A stretch of 64,000 nt of DNA from contig OX578133.1 of the NCBI GenBank assembly GCA_951213105.1, positions 139,414,813 through 139,478,812 of the forward strand, in the 5' to 3' direction. A program made the translations under genes and the position numbers. How positions within the stretch are numbered: the stretch's first letter is position 1; every line of letters starts with the position of its first letter. The notes under the pieces are model-generated. The model was not told where the DNA came from, did not search any database, and saw only the letters and a program-made list of their open reading frames with translations. This stretch comes from Amaurobius ferox (taxonomy: Eukaryota > Arthropoda > Arachnida > Araneae > Amaurobiidae). Shown here piece by piece: positions 34,260 to 45,724 of this stretch.

Positions 34260-34680
34260 GCAGTGGCCTATTTTCAACAATAAGGAATTCTGGCATCTAA
34301 TAAAATATGAGTTAGTGGACACGATATGAGTCTGTATGTAAAAACAGACAAACAGTTGCGATGCAATGTGAAAGACTATCAGAAACGTGTAGCCATTAGA
34401 AAAGACACATGGTTTGAGGGATCCAGACTTTCATTTGTAACTGAACAATGCTTTATTTATAGCTGGACTAGAGAATTGACATCAATTAATTTGGGAAAGG
34501 AGCAGATGGATTTAGTTGACAAGACAGTTATAGATTGGAATAATTACATGAGGGAAGTGTGTATGTATAGCTTACAGCAGTGAGATTTTAAAAAAATAGG
34601 AGGTCCAAACAAAATTGTAGAAATTGATAAAGTCTTTTTACTAAGCATAAGCAAAGTTTTTTTTAAATGTAAACAAAATG
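34260..34680 (+). pseudogene. Merlin/IS1016 (ISXO2-like) transposase fragment
   Basis: An 85-codon frame (34326-34583) contains RKDTWFEGSRLSF, then a helical stretch ending WNNYMREVC, the usual segment just before the catalytic domain of ISXO2-like transposases. After a stop at 34581 and a frame change the next conserved block is still readable near 34600: GGPNKIVEIDKVF, including the Asp that is the first catalytic residue of the family (normally in VEIDES). Upstream, a zinc-ribbon region is reduced to EFWHLIKYELVDT-like remains with no cysteine pair. The rest of the catalytic domain is gone. This is a 5' relic of a Merlin-type DNA transposon, not an active gene. Confidence 0.75.
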
Positions 34681-36310
34681 CGATAATATTTTGGTTACAA
34701 CATTTGATTGACTACGTTTCGTGAACTTTTTGTTGCCAACTAAAAGTTCGCCAATGGTCGACGTGATAATACGTAAGTACCAATGATTGTACTTTAACAA
34801 AATTAAAAAAATAATAATACTTAAAGATTATACTTTAACAAAATTCCTAAAAACAATACTTTCATTGTACTTTAATGAAATAAAAAAAAATGATACTTAG
34901 ATTAAGACCCATTTTAAAAAGACAGGATACATAAATAAAAGAACTAACCTTTATGTAAATTCCTCTTCATCTTCGTAATTTATCAAAGCACATATCTTTC
35001 TTGCACTTCTACACCAGACCGCTTTCAACACCTCCATTCAAAACCATTAATTTCTCTCTCTCTTTCACACAATTTAATCACACACTGCTTTCTTACCTTT
35101 TATTTCCAGCATATAATAAAATTTTATGCTGGAATTATATTCACCTAAATCCATACGAATACGTTTTTCGATTGAAAAACAACCTGATGAAATACCTACT
35201 AAATTGCAGAAACCAGAAAAGTCGAGTGCTCATTAGATGTCAGAGAAGTTATGGGTTACCAGATTGGCAACAGAAACTGAATGGAATTGTAACCGGATGC
35301 TTGGCATGATAAGGAGCAGTGATGGGCTATTCTATCAATCATCCAGAAAAAATATCAAAACAAAAATTCTTAAACAATTAAATCTATGTTTGAAAATTTT
35401 AAAAACAAGCAGCGAAATTTATAAAATTAGCTAATTTTGTTTTAAATGTATTATAGAGTGATTTTTAATTAAACATCTCAGAATGTACAATTGTTTCATT
35501 TTTACAAATAAGTTTATGCCCAGAAGCTCACTTTGCTGCTCATGCCTTCGGGTGAGTCGGGCGGTCTGGGCTTTCCACATTAGTTTATGCAGCAATGACC
35601 TATAATTTGCAAAATTCTAGAATTCGCATAATCTCTGATCTCAAGCTAAGTGGATTAGAGTCTACTGTACCTCTTTATTAAAAAATTGTAACAATCATAA
35701 GAGCAGAGTGCTGGTTGGATGCAATGCATGTGCATAGGTTACCAGATTTGGCCACAAAATCAATCATAATTGGAACGCTTGATACCAACTGAACACTTGA
35801 CAAGATTAAGGGGGCTATTCTACCAATCAACCGAGAAATGTTATATTGGAGCTTAAAATATGTTACATTTAAATAAAAAGAAATAACAATAAATAAACAT
35901 ACAGTCATTTAGCATGTTAACATATTAAACATTCATTTAGAATGCTAATATATATATATATATCTATATACATAATAACAATACATAAATTCATTGAGTA
36001 TGCTAACATATCAAACATTCATTGAGGATGTTAAAATATAACAAAAGCTTTGTAAATAAAATAATCTGATATTTATAATTTCCAAATTAATGAAGTATTA
36101 AAATATTGCACTTACACATAAAAGGTAATTTGAATACAAAATTCTTTTCCATTCAATGTTAAAGTATAATTGCTGTTATAAACAATTTCAAGCATTACAA
36201 TCACCGGTTATTATATAAGGAGACCTCAGTTCCCAGAAATTATATAAATTTATGAACTATTTGATGTATTTACATCAATGACAACATGCAACAATTTTTG
36301 ACCAATAAAA
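34681..36310. other. Non-coding DNA downstream of the zinc-finger gene
   Basis: Holds a pair of related blocks near 35230-35350 and 35720-35850 (GGTTACCAGATTKGSC and GGGCTATTCTAYCAATCA), an ultrashort retroposon at 35520-35581 and a (TA)n run near 35950. It lies 3' of the zinc-finger gene. AATAAA on the minus strand near 35670 is a distant candidate for that gene's poly-A signal. Confidence 0.5.
35520..35581 (+). mobile_element. Ultrashort retroposon, copy 1 (62 bp)
   Basis: A 62-bp insert with the family 3' core GAGTCGGGCGGTCTGGGCTT, bracketed by AGTTTATGC at 35511-35519 and again at 35582-35590. The 5' half is diverged from the other two copies. Confidence 0.6.
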
Positions 36311-37564
36311 TCACTTATTTTTAAAGCTAATTCCACCTTCACATAGTTTCAAATGATCCATAGAGTGTGTTCTATAATGCTTTGCCAAAGTACGCTTACT
36401 ATTAAAACTTTTATTGCAGATATCACAAACAAATGAAACATTAAAATGAGTTGTCCGATGCTGCTTCAGTTCTTTATCAGTTACAAAGCTCAGGTGACAA
36501 ATATCACATGTTGATATTTCTACATCATGAATTTTTAAATGTGTTTCATATTCATGTATTCTATTAAATGATTCATTACACTTTTTACAAACAAATTCTG
36601 ACGCTGTATTATGAATAAGACAATGTTTTTTCAAACGTATTTCAAGCATAAATCCACGATTACAAATTTTGCACTTATATGGTCTGTCTGAAGAATGCAC
36701 TAAAGAATGCTTCTGAAGTTTTTTGTCATCAGAAAACTCCTTACTGCAAACTTCACATATAAAACCATTTTCACTTAAGTGGCTCACATAATGTCGCTGA
36801 AGTTTTTTCTTTCCCTTAAAACCTAGATTACACATTTCACAAAAGTGAAGCTTTTCAGTTGAATGAGACATTTTATGCCTTTTTAAGTTACCCTTGCCTT
36901 TAAATCCCTTATTACATATATTACAAATATGTACTCTTTCAGCTGTATGTGTTTGAACATGCCTGCTAAGTTTACACTTCCCAGAAAAAGATTTTTCACA
37001 TATATGACAAGAATATGGCTTTTCCTTTTTATGTATTAAATAATGCTTTTGAAGACTAAACTTCTGTGCAAATCTTCGATCACATTCTGTACACACATGA
37101 GGCTTGTCTCCAGTATGAGTTAAGTAATGTTTTCTAAGTGTACTCTTCTGTACAAATCCCCTTTGGCAAACATCACATACATGTGGTTTTTCTCCAGAAT
37201 GAATTAAATAATGTTTACGTAATGTACTTTTATCTGTAAATCCCCTATTACATACATCACAAATGTGAGGCTTTTTGCCTACATGAATTAAACTGTGAGT
37301 AGCTAAACTGCTTTTTTGAGTGAAGCGTTTATTGCAAACTTCACAGGCATGAGGCTTTTCCCCTGTATGTGTCACTAAATGATTTTGGAGTGAACTTTTA
37401 TTCAAAAATCCTTTAAAACAGTAATCACAGATGTGATTTCTTTTTTCGGTTTTATGAATTTCTGCTTCATTTTCAGATTCTTCTTTTACCAAGTTCTCAT
37501 AAAATATACTTACTGCTTCTGGAAGAATATCAGGATTATCTTCCTGAATGACATCACTTGACAT
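36311..37564 (-). CDS. C2H2 zinc-finger protein, 13 fingers
   Basis: A 417-residue protein, a likely nuclear sequence-specific DNA-binding regulator. Residues 1-43 form an acidic, Glu/Asp-rich leader with no KRAB, BTB or ZAD domain. Thirteen C2H2 fingers follow at residues 44-66, 72-94, 100-122, 128-150, 156-178, 184-206, 212-234, 240-262, 268-290, 296-318, 324-346, 351-373 and 378-400, all with intact Cys and His ligands. Fingers 1-5 are joined by TGEKPH-type linkers typical of DNA-binding arrays; linkers after finger 6 drift. Fingers 3 and 4 are near duplicates (DKSTLRKHYLIH, QKSTLRKHYLTH). The Met at 37564 has CACAAG before it, a fair start context, and that AAG could also be a splice acceptor, so an upstream non-coding exon is possible. 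The reading frame is clean over 1.25 kb, unlike everything else here. The target is unknown. Confidence 0.93.
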   Translation of the reverse strand: MSSDVIQEDNPDILPEAVSIFYENLVKEESENEAEIHKTEKRNHICDYCFKGFLNKSSLQNHLVTHTGEKPHACEVCNKRFTQKSSLATHSLIHVGKKPHICDVCNRGFTDKSTLRKHYLIHSGEKPHVCDVCQRGFVQKSTLRKHYLTHTGDKPHVCTECDRRFAQKFSLQKHYLIHKKEKPYSCHICEKSFSGKCKLSRHVQTHTAERVHICNICNKGFKGKGNLKRHKMSHSTEKLHFCEMCNLGFKGKKKLQRHYVSHLSENGFICEVCSKEFSDDKKLQKHSLVHSSDRPYKCKICNRGFMLEIRLKKHCLIHNTASEFVCKKCNESFNRIHEYETHLKIHDVEISTCDICHLSFVTDKELKQHRTTHFNVSFVCDICNKSFNSKRTLAKHYRTHSMDHLKLCEGGISFKNK

Positions 37565-38339
37565 CTTGTGAGAATTTTGATAGTAAGCATACGCTTTTAA
37601 ACCTTATTAAAAAATGTCATGATCGGTAGATCATTTAATGCATTGTTTGAATAAAATATTTTATGTTTTCACAAACATATTAAAAATAAAGCTTTAGAAA
37701 ATAGTGATAATCATACTGCAAAAAGAAAATCAAAATATGAAAATATGGAACGACGCAAGAAAAATGCTATATGTAAATAAATAAGGATTTATAGTAATCC
37801 TTTGAACACACACGAATCTGTTCCTTTTATGAACATATAAGTATATTAGACGTTAGAAGGTTACTATTCCCTGCTCTTTAAATAAATTATTTACACTAAT
37901 AAAAGATAGATAGGTTGGTAAGATACAGACAACAAAGTTGACAGGCAAGATTGAACCTAGGAGGATGGAATACAGAGAGATGCTCTGCTCATGAATCACT
38001 GCTGAAGCGGAAAACTAGAACGGCGACCTATAGCGGCCATATTGAGTGTCCTATATGTTGCGGAGTTCTCGTACACTTTTTAATGAGTTTTTACAAAGAT
38101 ATTCTAACGAGAAAAATATATAGTTGGCAGATGTCGGAAGATTAATGTTTACTGTGTATTTAAAATTATTTTAATGGTCTAATACAAAAATAGATGGCGA
38201 ATGCAAATTTTATCCATATAAGAAAGAGATAATAAATTAGGCAACTTTCATAGGTTTAAACTCAAGTTATTGTAAAATAAATATTCCAAAATTTAAACCA
38301 AAAAATAGTTTAATTACTAGAAATATTTTAAATCACCGA
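37565..38339. promoter_or_regulatory. Upstream region and possible promoter of the zinc-finger gene
   Basis: AT-rich for 350 bp, then a less AT-rich patch at about 37925-38060. On the minus strand this includes CAATATGGCCGC, close to a YY1-type ATGGC motif that often sits at transcription starts. A first non-coding exon here, spliced to the CACAAG before the start codon, would fit. This is inference; no splice donor could be fixed. Confidence 0.3.
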
Positions 38340-40255
38340 GGAGACTGTATGAAATTCAGTGGCGTAAGCATGGATGGGGTCATAGTTCTGCCCCCTTCCT
38401 CGATGGTGAAAATTTTTGGAATAATTCTCGAAAGGGGCTCATATTGGAAAATGTAATTCAGCACTCGACCATTCCCATTTCGAGTTCCTGGCTAAGTCTA
38501 TGATACAAATTGTCGCTTTAATACAGTTTAAAAGATATATTAAAAATATGCATATCAATATATGTAATTGTTTAACGTGGTTTTGTCTTTCCAGATCCTT
38601 CAGAACTCCCTAGAAGACTGAATCTTTACACACTTATAATATCCCGGCCACACAATTTGTTACCATAAACCCCTGGGTTGGTCGTGTGGTCTGGGCCTTC
38701 AACACTTATAATATCGACTACGGTACAGAATCTAACCGAGCCGGACATTCTATTTACCCCTTGGGGGTGGAGAAAATAGAGTAGAGGAATAAAAATTACT
38801 TTCAGATTCTCCAGAAGCTCCTCCTTTGACCTAGAAGGCTGAATTTTTGCACATTTATAGTATCGACTACGGTACAGAACCTAACCGAGCCGGTCTTTCG
38901 ATTTATCCCCCGCCCCTCGAGGCCACATAGCATCGACTACATAAGGTACATAACGTAACCTAGCCGGACTTACGATTTATCACCCGGGGGATGGAGAAAA
39001 TGGGGAGAGATGAATGAAAATTACTTCCAGATTCTCTCAAATCCCCATCTTTAACCTAGAAGTCTGGTATCCTTTGACCTAGAAGTAGGGGATGAAAAAT
39101 ATTTTCAGATTCTCCAGAAACCCCTCCTTTGGTCTAGTAGTCTGGAATACAATACATAACCTAAAGAGCCGGACTTTTGGTTTACTCCCGGAGGTAGAGA
39201 AAATGGGGGAGGGGATGAAAAGTACTCTCAGATTCTCTAGAAGTCCCTCCGTTAGCCTAGAAGATTGAATCTTTACACAGTATGAACCACGGTATTGAAA
39301 TATCAAAGCTGGATATTAGATTTACCCCCACCTGGTAGCAAGAAAATGGGGAGAGGGGATAAAAAGTACTTGCAAGATCTTCAGCTCAGTTGAGCAAGAA
39401 AGTTGAATCTTTGCACGCCTATTCTATCGATTACGGTACAGAACCTAACGGAACCAGACTTTCGATTTATCCCCGGGAGTGGGAAAAATGGTGGGCAGGG
39501 GATGAAAATTACTTTCAGACCCTCCAGAGTCTAGAAGACCCCCCTTTTATATAGAAGGCTGTATCTTTGCCGAAATTTTAATTTACCAACCCGGAGGTAT
39601 AGAAAATGCGTGTTTCCCCCCAAAAAATTTTTACACCCTCTAGAAACCCTCTGCTGACCTAGAAAGCTACATCTTTGCACACTTATAGTACCAAGAAGAT
39701 GGAATATATTCAACCCTCTTAGTTATAGGATCAACGATTGGAAAGAACTTAACGTAGTCAGACTTTCAATCCCCCCCCCGGAGGGGTAAGGATATGAGTT
39801 CCTTTACTTTTCATAAATCCCTAAGCAGCCCTTAGGTGGTTTAGAAGGCTGAATCTTTGCATACTTATAGTGTTGACAACTCGACCCCGACCGAACCTAG
39901 CGGAGCCAGATTTTCGATTTTTCTGAAGTAGACAAAATGAGGGGGCAGTAAAGTCTTTTAGAACTCCTTCGAAGAGAGGGAGACATTTTTTTCGAAAAGC
40001 CTTTCTAGATCCTCCAGAAGACATTTCGTAACCTAGAAGGCCGAATCTTTACACTTTTATAGTAACGAGCATGGGATAGAACGGAGTTGGAATTTTGGTT
40101 TCTCCCACAGGAACAGAAAATTGGGAGGTCGAAAATTATTTCCAAATCCTTCAACTCCCTCCCCCAGTGACCTAGAAAGCTGAAACTTTGTACACGTATG
40201 GTGTCGACTACGGGGCACAACCGAACTGAATTAATTTTCGGATAAGGTGGCGAGT
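38340..40255 (+). repeat. Degenerate satellite, block 1
   Basis: The signature CTAGAAGRCTGAATCTTTGC, then ACTTATAGTATCGACTACGG, recurs about ten times (38613, 38838, 39058, 39261, 39397, 39552, 39660, 39841, 40031, 40173) at 110-225 bp spacing. Between signatures are a GATTTATCCCC-type G/C tract, GAGAAAATGGGGAG and CAGATTCTCCAGAA. Open frames are by-products and shift between units. About 300 bp of lead-in sequence precede the first clear unit. Confidence 0.85.
38644..38701 (+). mobile_element. Ultrashort retroposon, copy 2 (58 bp)
   Basis: A 58-bp insert begins CCGGCCACACAA, contains GTTACC and ends GGTCGTGTGGTCTGGGCCTT plus CA. It splits a satellite unit. The target ACACTTATAATATC (14 bp) is present on both sides, at 38630-38643 and 38702-38715, while other units contain that sequence only once. 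Confidence 0.75.
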
Positions 40256-41560
40256 TTCAACGCTAAGCGCAATACATTGTGAAACAAAATAAAATTTATT
40301 AAAAAAGAGTTGCAACTTAATTTTTAAGAGTGTTAGTCTTTCTGTTGTTAACAAGTTTCAATACTAGTATAGCTATATAAAATTTATAAATGTACTATCT
40401 TATGTACTGCATTATAAATATGTCATGTGATAATAACTTGGACCACCTAAAATTATTAAATACTAGAACGAATTACCTTGCGTTGCACAGATCCAAAATA
40501 AACTTCCACTACTTACATAATACAGAAACGCATTTGATACACCCTAAATAAGTGCCTGTGATATACCCTAAATAAGTGCCTTTGATACGCGCAGTTAAGG
40601 ATAAGAACGAACAGCTCATTCTTAGTAGTTGTTAGGGGCGCATATTGTTCAAGCCGTTCTTTTGGCCTGAAGAAATGGGTTTATAACGCCTTCGAAACAA
40701 TTGTCGTTACCTAACTTACATATGCCTGCTTTCTTTAAGAAAGTTTTGTAAGTCATTGTCTTATAAGCATTGTAATTATACGACCCTGCTAACTTTCCAA
40801 TAAATATGTTGTATGTATTTTGTATTTTCTGTTCTACGGAAGGTAAGTATTTTGTATTTTTCCTGACATTTGATTTCGAAAATATTTTGTATCATTTAAA
40901 AAAATTATTTCCTCTCCAGCTTTGCAAAATTGGCTAAATACCTAATTTTTAATTTTTTTTTTGTAATAATGACGCCCTTTAAAAACTACACATATTATTA
41001 TTTTTTCACGCGGCCGTCCTGGGCAGCCTGCCTGAGAACAGTATCAAAATACAATAGAACAATATCACTGCTCTATCTTGTGGGACCCTCAACATGGATA
41101 TTAATCATCCACGCGGAATTTAGCAGACTTTTACACTCTCCTTCCCCCAAATACGTAATACCTTGACACACACATACATCTATTCCGGGTTGAACTCGAT
41201 TTCTCCGGTAAACCTGACATAAGGCTGTTGTACCATTTGCCTCGGAAGATCAGGGCAGTAGTCGGGATCCCAAGATTGTAGCTCCACGTGAGAGTAACTA
41301 AATCTGTTATCAGTGTCATTTAAGAAATATTGCATTTGCTGTCAGCAAGAACATTTATGAGTGTCCAATAAGTTAGTTGTGTTTTATAATAACTAAATAA
41401 ATTTAATATATGCTAGTTATTTTGTCACATTCATAAAGCACTGAAACAAAAATTGCAAAGCAATTTAAAAAAAAAATTCCAAATATCCTCAGTGCAGATT
41501 TTGAATATCTTTACTTTATTAAAATGTTACGTTTTTTTTATTTAGCTTACTTTGAAGCGC
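40256..41560. other. Unrelated DNA interrupting the satellite
   Basis: A 1.3-kb segment lacks the satellite signature. It has a small duplication (CCCTAAATAAGTGCCTKTGA near 40545 and 40568) and a less AT-rich patch at 41010-41320 with a possible exon. No terminal repeats found. Confidence 0.5.
41194..41304 (-). CDS. Possible terminal exon of an unidentified gene
   Basis: On the minus strand, a candidate acceptor (AACAGATTTAG at about 41303-41313) is followed by about 36 codons ending at a TAG stop near 41194. The residue mix is unusually protein-like for this window: QSWDPDYCPDLPRQM and then VRFTGEIEFNPE before the stop, in DNA near 50% GC. I recognise no family. It may be the last exon of a gene whose other exons lie outside, or a retained fragment. 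It is too short to call firmly. Confidence 0.3.
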
Positions 41561-42740
41561 CGCGAAGAAAACGGCGAGTTTTCAGAAAATCTTTCCAGAC
41601 CCACAAGCACTCCTTCCTTCTCCCTCTGATATAGACGGCAGAATCTTATTTTTTCACTTTTATAGTATCGACCACAGGACAGAGCCTTGCGGAGACCTAT
41701 TTTCAGGGGTCGGACAAAATAATAGGGAGGACGAAAAGTCTTTCTAGAAGCCCCACTCCATACCCTGTGGCCTAGAAGACTGAATGTACACTTATAGTAT
41801 CGACAGCGGGATAGAATCTAATGTAGATGATTTTCGATTTCCCCTCCTATTCTTTAGGTGTGGGGAAAACGGCGAGTTTTCAAAGTCTTTTCAGACCCGT
41901 CAGAAGTACCCCCCCCCCCTCCTTCAAAGACCTAGAAGGTTGAATCTTAGATTTACAGTATCGAACACGGGATAGAACTTAATAAAGACGGATTTTTTAT
42001 TTATTCCCCGGGGGGGGGGTACAAAATGAGGTGGGGTGGTCTTTTCAGAAGCTCCCTTCCCTGGTAACCTAGAAGACAGAATGTTTGCCCACTTTTCGTA
42101 TCGATTAAGGGACAGAACCGCATGAACACCGATTTTCGATTTCCCTTCCCCATGGCCGAAGAAAACGATGGGTTTTCAAAAGAAATTTCCAGATGCTTCA
42201 GAAGCCTCCCCTTTTCTGGTGATCATCTAGAAGACTAAATTTTATCTTTGCACATTTAAGGTATTATGGACCGAGTTAAAACCTTACGGAGTTGGATTTT
42301 CATCTTCTTCCCTGGGGCGGACAAATTAGGGTGAATGAAAAGATTTTATAGAAACCGCCTAACCCCCGTGGCTTAGAAGACTGAATGCACACTTATAGTA
42401 TTGAACGCGAGATAAAACTTAACGCAGCGGAATTTCGTTTACCACTCCCCGAGAATGGAGAGTTTTCAAAAAGTATTTCCAGATCCGCCAGAAGCAACCC
42501 TCTTCCCTGTGACCTAGAGAGCTGAATCTTATATTTGCACATTTATAGTATCGACTACGTATCAGAACTTAATATAAACAGATTTTCGATTTCTTCTCCG
42601 AGGGCGGACAAAATGAGGTGGAGGTTGGTATTTTCAGAACCCTTCCCTAGTAACCTAGAAGACTGAATTTTTGCATACTTATAGTATCGACTAAATGACA
42701 GTAATGAGCATTGGTTTTCAATTTTACTTTCCCGGGGTGA
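41561..42740 (+). repeat. Degenerate satellite, block 2
   Basis: The same signature as block 1 recurs about eight times (41632, 41773, 41932, 42068, 42229, 42375, 42513, 42656) at a more even spacing of 135-160 bp. Units include GAAAACGGCGAGTTTTCA, absent from most of block 1, so this is a distinct subfamily. Confidence 0.85.
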
Positions 42741-44675
42741 AGAAAACGTTTCATTTGGTAAATACCAGCTTTGTATTTGTTAGATTATTCAAATATTACT
42801 GAACCTACACTGTAAATCATTTGCAAGCATGTTACTGAAAGTTTCAGGGGAATCAGCTGTCTGTAAGGGAGAGTAAGGTTCCCGATAGTTATGATAATGT
42901 ATATATATATATATATATAAATACAAAAATAAAGCTTCGGCAGACGACAATTTGCTGAATATTTCAGAAAGGAAGCTGGAATTTTCATGAAAGAGTGCAA
43001 TTGTGGTTTGTTCGATAGTTTATTGAAATTACCAACAAAGTAGCTGGAAAAAAATGAGCAAAGGTTGCAGAATGTTTTAGAGTGTAGTACTCCCCCCCAA
43101 TATCAACATTTTAAAGCCAATATAATTTCTATTGCACAAAATTTTCAGCTTTAAATGCATTAAAAGATTGAACAGTAAATAAAGGATTTAATCAAGATGC
43201 TTACAGGACAACAGCCGAGTCAGGGGGTGAAATTTAGAAAGAGTCAGGACATTTACCATCTATGCCTGGACCCCAATACTTTTTTTAGGGAGAAGACGAT
43301 ATGGAAAATTTTCAAAAAGAGGAAAACCACATATGGCGGTGGTGGGGTCATGATAAAGGTTTGTAGGGGCCCACAATTTGTATGGGTGGTCCCGATTGTC
43401 TTTTCTGTCACTGGCATACGTTGATTTACAACCAGGTATAAAGCAGGCACCAAAAACCATTTTCAGAAAATAGAAGTACTGATACTAAAAGAATAAATTA
43501 CAATTAAATAAACTTCTGATCAACCTAATGTTAGTTGAATGGAATAACACACGAACAAAACTGAGTTACCAACAACAGTGCCACTAAACTGGAACCTTTC
43601 CGTACAGAAATCATTTGTCACTTTTCTTCGGAATAGACTATTTCATTTCCACTCCTACTCTTTACCCTTCGTGGTTGGGCTACTTGGGGTTGAGACTTTT
43701 TGGAATATGGAATCCAATCTCATTAAAATTTATATATTTTAGCTTATTACTTTCCTGGGTTCATATACATTTATTATTGTTAAATTTTATAGTATTATAT
43801 AATTCCTAATTGTTAATATAAGTCACTTTGTTGGTTTTTGCATTCTAACCATCACCATCTCAACACAAGCCAGGGGACAGGATTTTCGTGTCACAGAAAA
43901 TAGTAGTTGGATTTTTTAGCATGATTGCAGTTCACGTTGTATGCATTATACTCTTCAAATATGGATTACAATTACAATTTCTTCCTTTTTTGACAAAAAG
44001 TAAGTTACATTTTTTATGGAACGTATTATTGTTATCCTGTTTATAAACAAAACATTTGTAATTTCCTACATAAATTTGTTAATCTTTAATTTTCTGATAT
44101 AGTGTTATAAAGCATTAAGACTTGATTTTGCTATTGAACATAAAATGGGTTGCACATTTATTTTATTTTTTGAAAGATTCAAAACAAGAATGTAGTAGAG
44201 TTAGTACTTTTGAAATCAACAATCCTGTTTATGTATGAAATTATTCATCTGGACCACAATGGACATCAGCAACAATTGTAAGGTAAACCGGACCTCTTTC
44301 ATATGAAATAAAATCTGAAGATTTCAATATTTCATGATGTCATGTGGACTAGATTCAAAATTATGTCATATCCGAACCTGTAAACAGTTAATTTCATCAG
44401 AAATTGTGCAAGAAAATTTCTTCTCTGATGAATCGTATAATGTAGAAATCCTGTAGTTCTTGAGAAAGCTGCTACTTCGGATTCTGAGATTATTCTCCGC
44501 CGGTCACAATGGTCAGTTGTTTATCCAAAATAGCTGAATGATTATTTGCTAAATCTTACGGCCGGAGGAGTATTGTATACTGAACACCAGGTGGCATCCA
44601 ACTTCTGGAAGTGAAGTTCAAGAACAAGTGAAGTTCATCTCAAGGTAGAGAGATAAGACATTCTATGTCTGTGTT
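42741..44675. other. AT-rich non-coding DNA
   Basis: Contains (TA)n near 42899-42919 and, at 43195-43400, a G/A-rich block. No coding region is convincing. Confidence 0.5.
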
Positions 44676-44688
44676 ATCATGTATGTTG

Positions 44689-44759
44689 TTGTTGTTGAGA
44701 CCCAGACCGTCCGACCTACCAGAAAGGTGTAAGGTAACTGTATGGACGGCCGGGAAGTG
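44689..44759 (-). mobile_element. Ultrashort retroposon, copy 3 (71 bp), with 13-bp target duplication
   Basis: On the minus strand it reads CACTTCCCGGCCGTCC, GTTACC, GGTCGGACGGTCTGGG and ends in TCTCAACAACAA, a (CAA)n tail. It is flanked by ATCATGTATGTTG at 44676-44688 and 44760-44772, identical over 13 bp. It aligns with the 58-bp copy across its length (CCCGGCC, GTTACC, GGTCG, GGTCTGGG). The A/C-rich tail and the long target duplication suggest copying through RNA with LINE help. Confidence 0.8.
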
Positions 44760-44863
44760 ATCATGTATGTTGTGTAACCATTTAAATGTTAATAAAGTGC
44801 GTTTGTCTCAAAAATTGCTTATTCCATTATGCAAATAGGGAACTATAAAACTAAAGCTATATT

Positions 44864-45724
44864 AAGGAACTAAGTCCCAAACACATCTCTTTGCACCAAT
44901 TTCCTCAGCAATAAAAGTTTCTAAGAGATGAAGCAACTTTTTGTTTTTATACTGAGCAGTCCTTATGTAAAGTGTTTCTAGATTGATTTCACATTCTTTA
45001 AGTTAATGAAAAACAGGTTTAAAATGAATAGATAAAGCTGCTGGGTCATGTCATAGGTTTTCAGAGACTGTAAAGGAGCCTTTGCCTTGTTTCAGATTTT
45101 TCTTGATGTCATCAATTGTTTGATGCTGATGCTTAAGATTGTTCACTTGCTGCACGAAGCTCAGCATGGCTTTCAAAAATGATATAAACAATGAATGCTT
45201 TGAGCATTTATTAATTTCTTTTAGTCTTCTAATATTTTTTTACAGAACAATTGATAACTTACAGTTCTGTTTCTATGCTTGTAATGAGGATAGTTCAGGA
45301 GAAATTTCTGGTGAAGGTCTTTCATAGAGGTACTATTTGGTGTTTTGCTTATTTCTAGTAATTGTTTCTTTCTTTTCTGCAGCTAATCTGCTTGATTCAT
45401 ATTTTCCCAAAGAAATATTTGCATATTTTCTTACCTTCCTAAGTTTAATTTTTCTTGCTGTTTTTCCACATAAAATAGTTCTCCACTGTGAAGCAAGTTA
45501 TGTGAAAAACATTTAGCATCAGTAATTTTCAAAATCTTTCCACATGTAACTGATTTCAGTATCCTCTTCTCATTTATAGAATTTAATCTAGCATATGCTG
45601 ACGTAATCTGTGAGTAGCAATTCTCTTTCCTAATAATTTTAGAAATGCTTTTGCACCACTTAGAAGCTTCTATTTTTTGCAAGGTGCCTCCTGCTCAGTT
45701 TGCTGTTTATCTAAATGATGAAGT
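44864..45724 (-). pseudogene. Intronless pseudogene, main part (split by the LTR element)
   Basis: On the minus strand long coding-like stretches join across frame changes and stops. In order: QQTEQEAPCKK, IEASKWCKSISKII, YARLNSINEKRILKSV, LLHSGELFYVEKQQEK, VRKYANISLGKYESSRL, YERPSPEISPELSSLQ, FVQQVNNLKHQHQTIDD and HLLETFIAEEIGAKRC. Most frame changes occur inside continuous coding-like text with no introns, so a processed copy is likely. I do not recognise the protein: it is Lys-rich, with charged helical segments. It continues on the far side of the retroelement at 54770-54870. An apparent donor (AAGGTAAGA near 45436) is probably coding sequence, since translation continues through it. Confidence 0.6.

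Noticed and set aside
39079..40220. Short frames of similar sequence in the satellite
   Set aside because: They repeat because the satellite repeats; starts and stops are not conserved between units.
45431..45440. AAGGTAAGA as a splice donor ending an exon
   Set aside because: In the neighbouring frame translation continues through it without a break, so it is more likely coding sequence of a processed pseudogene.
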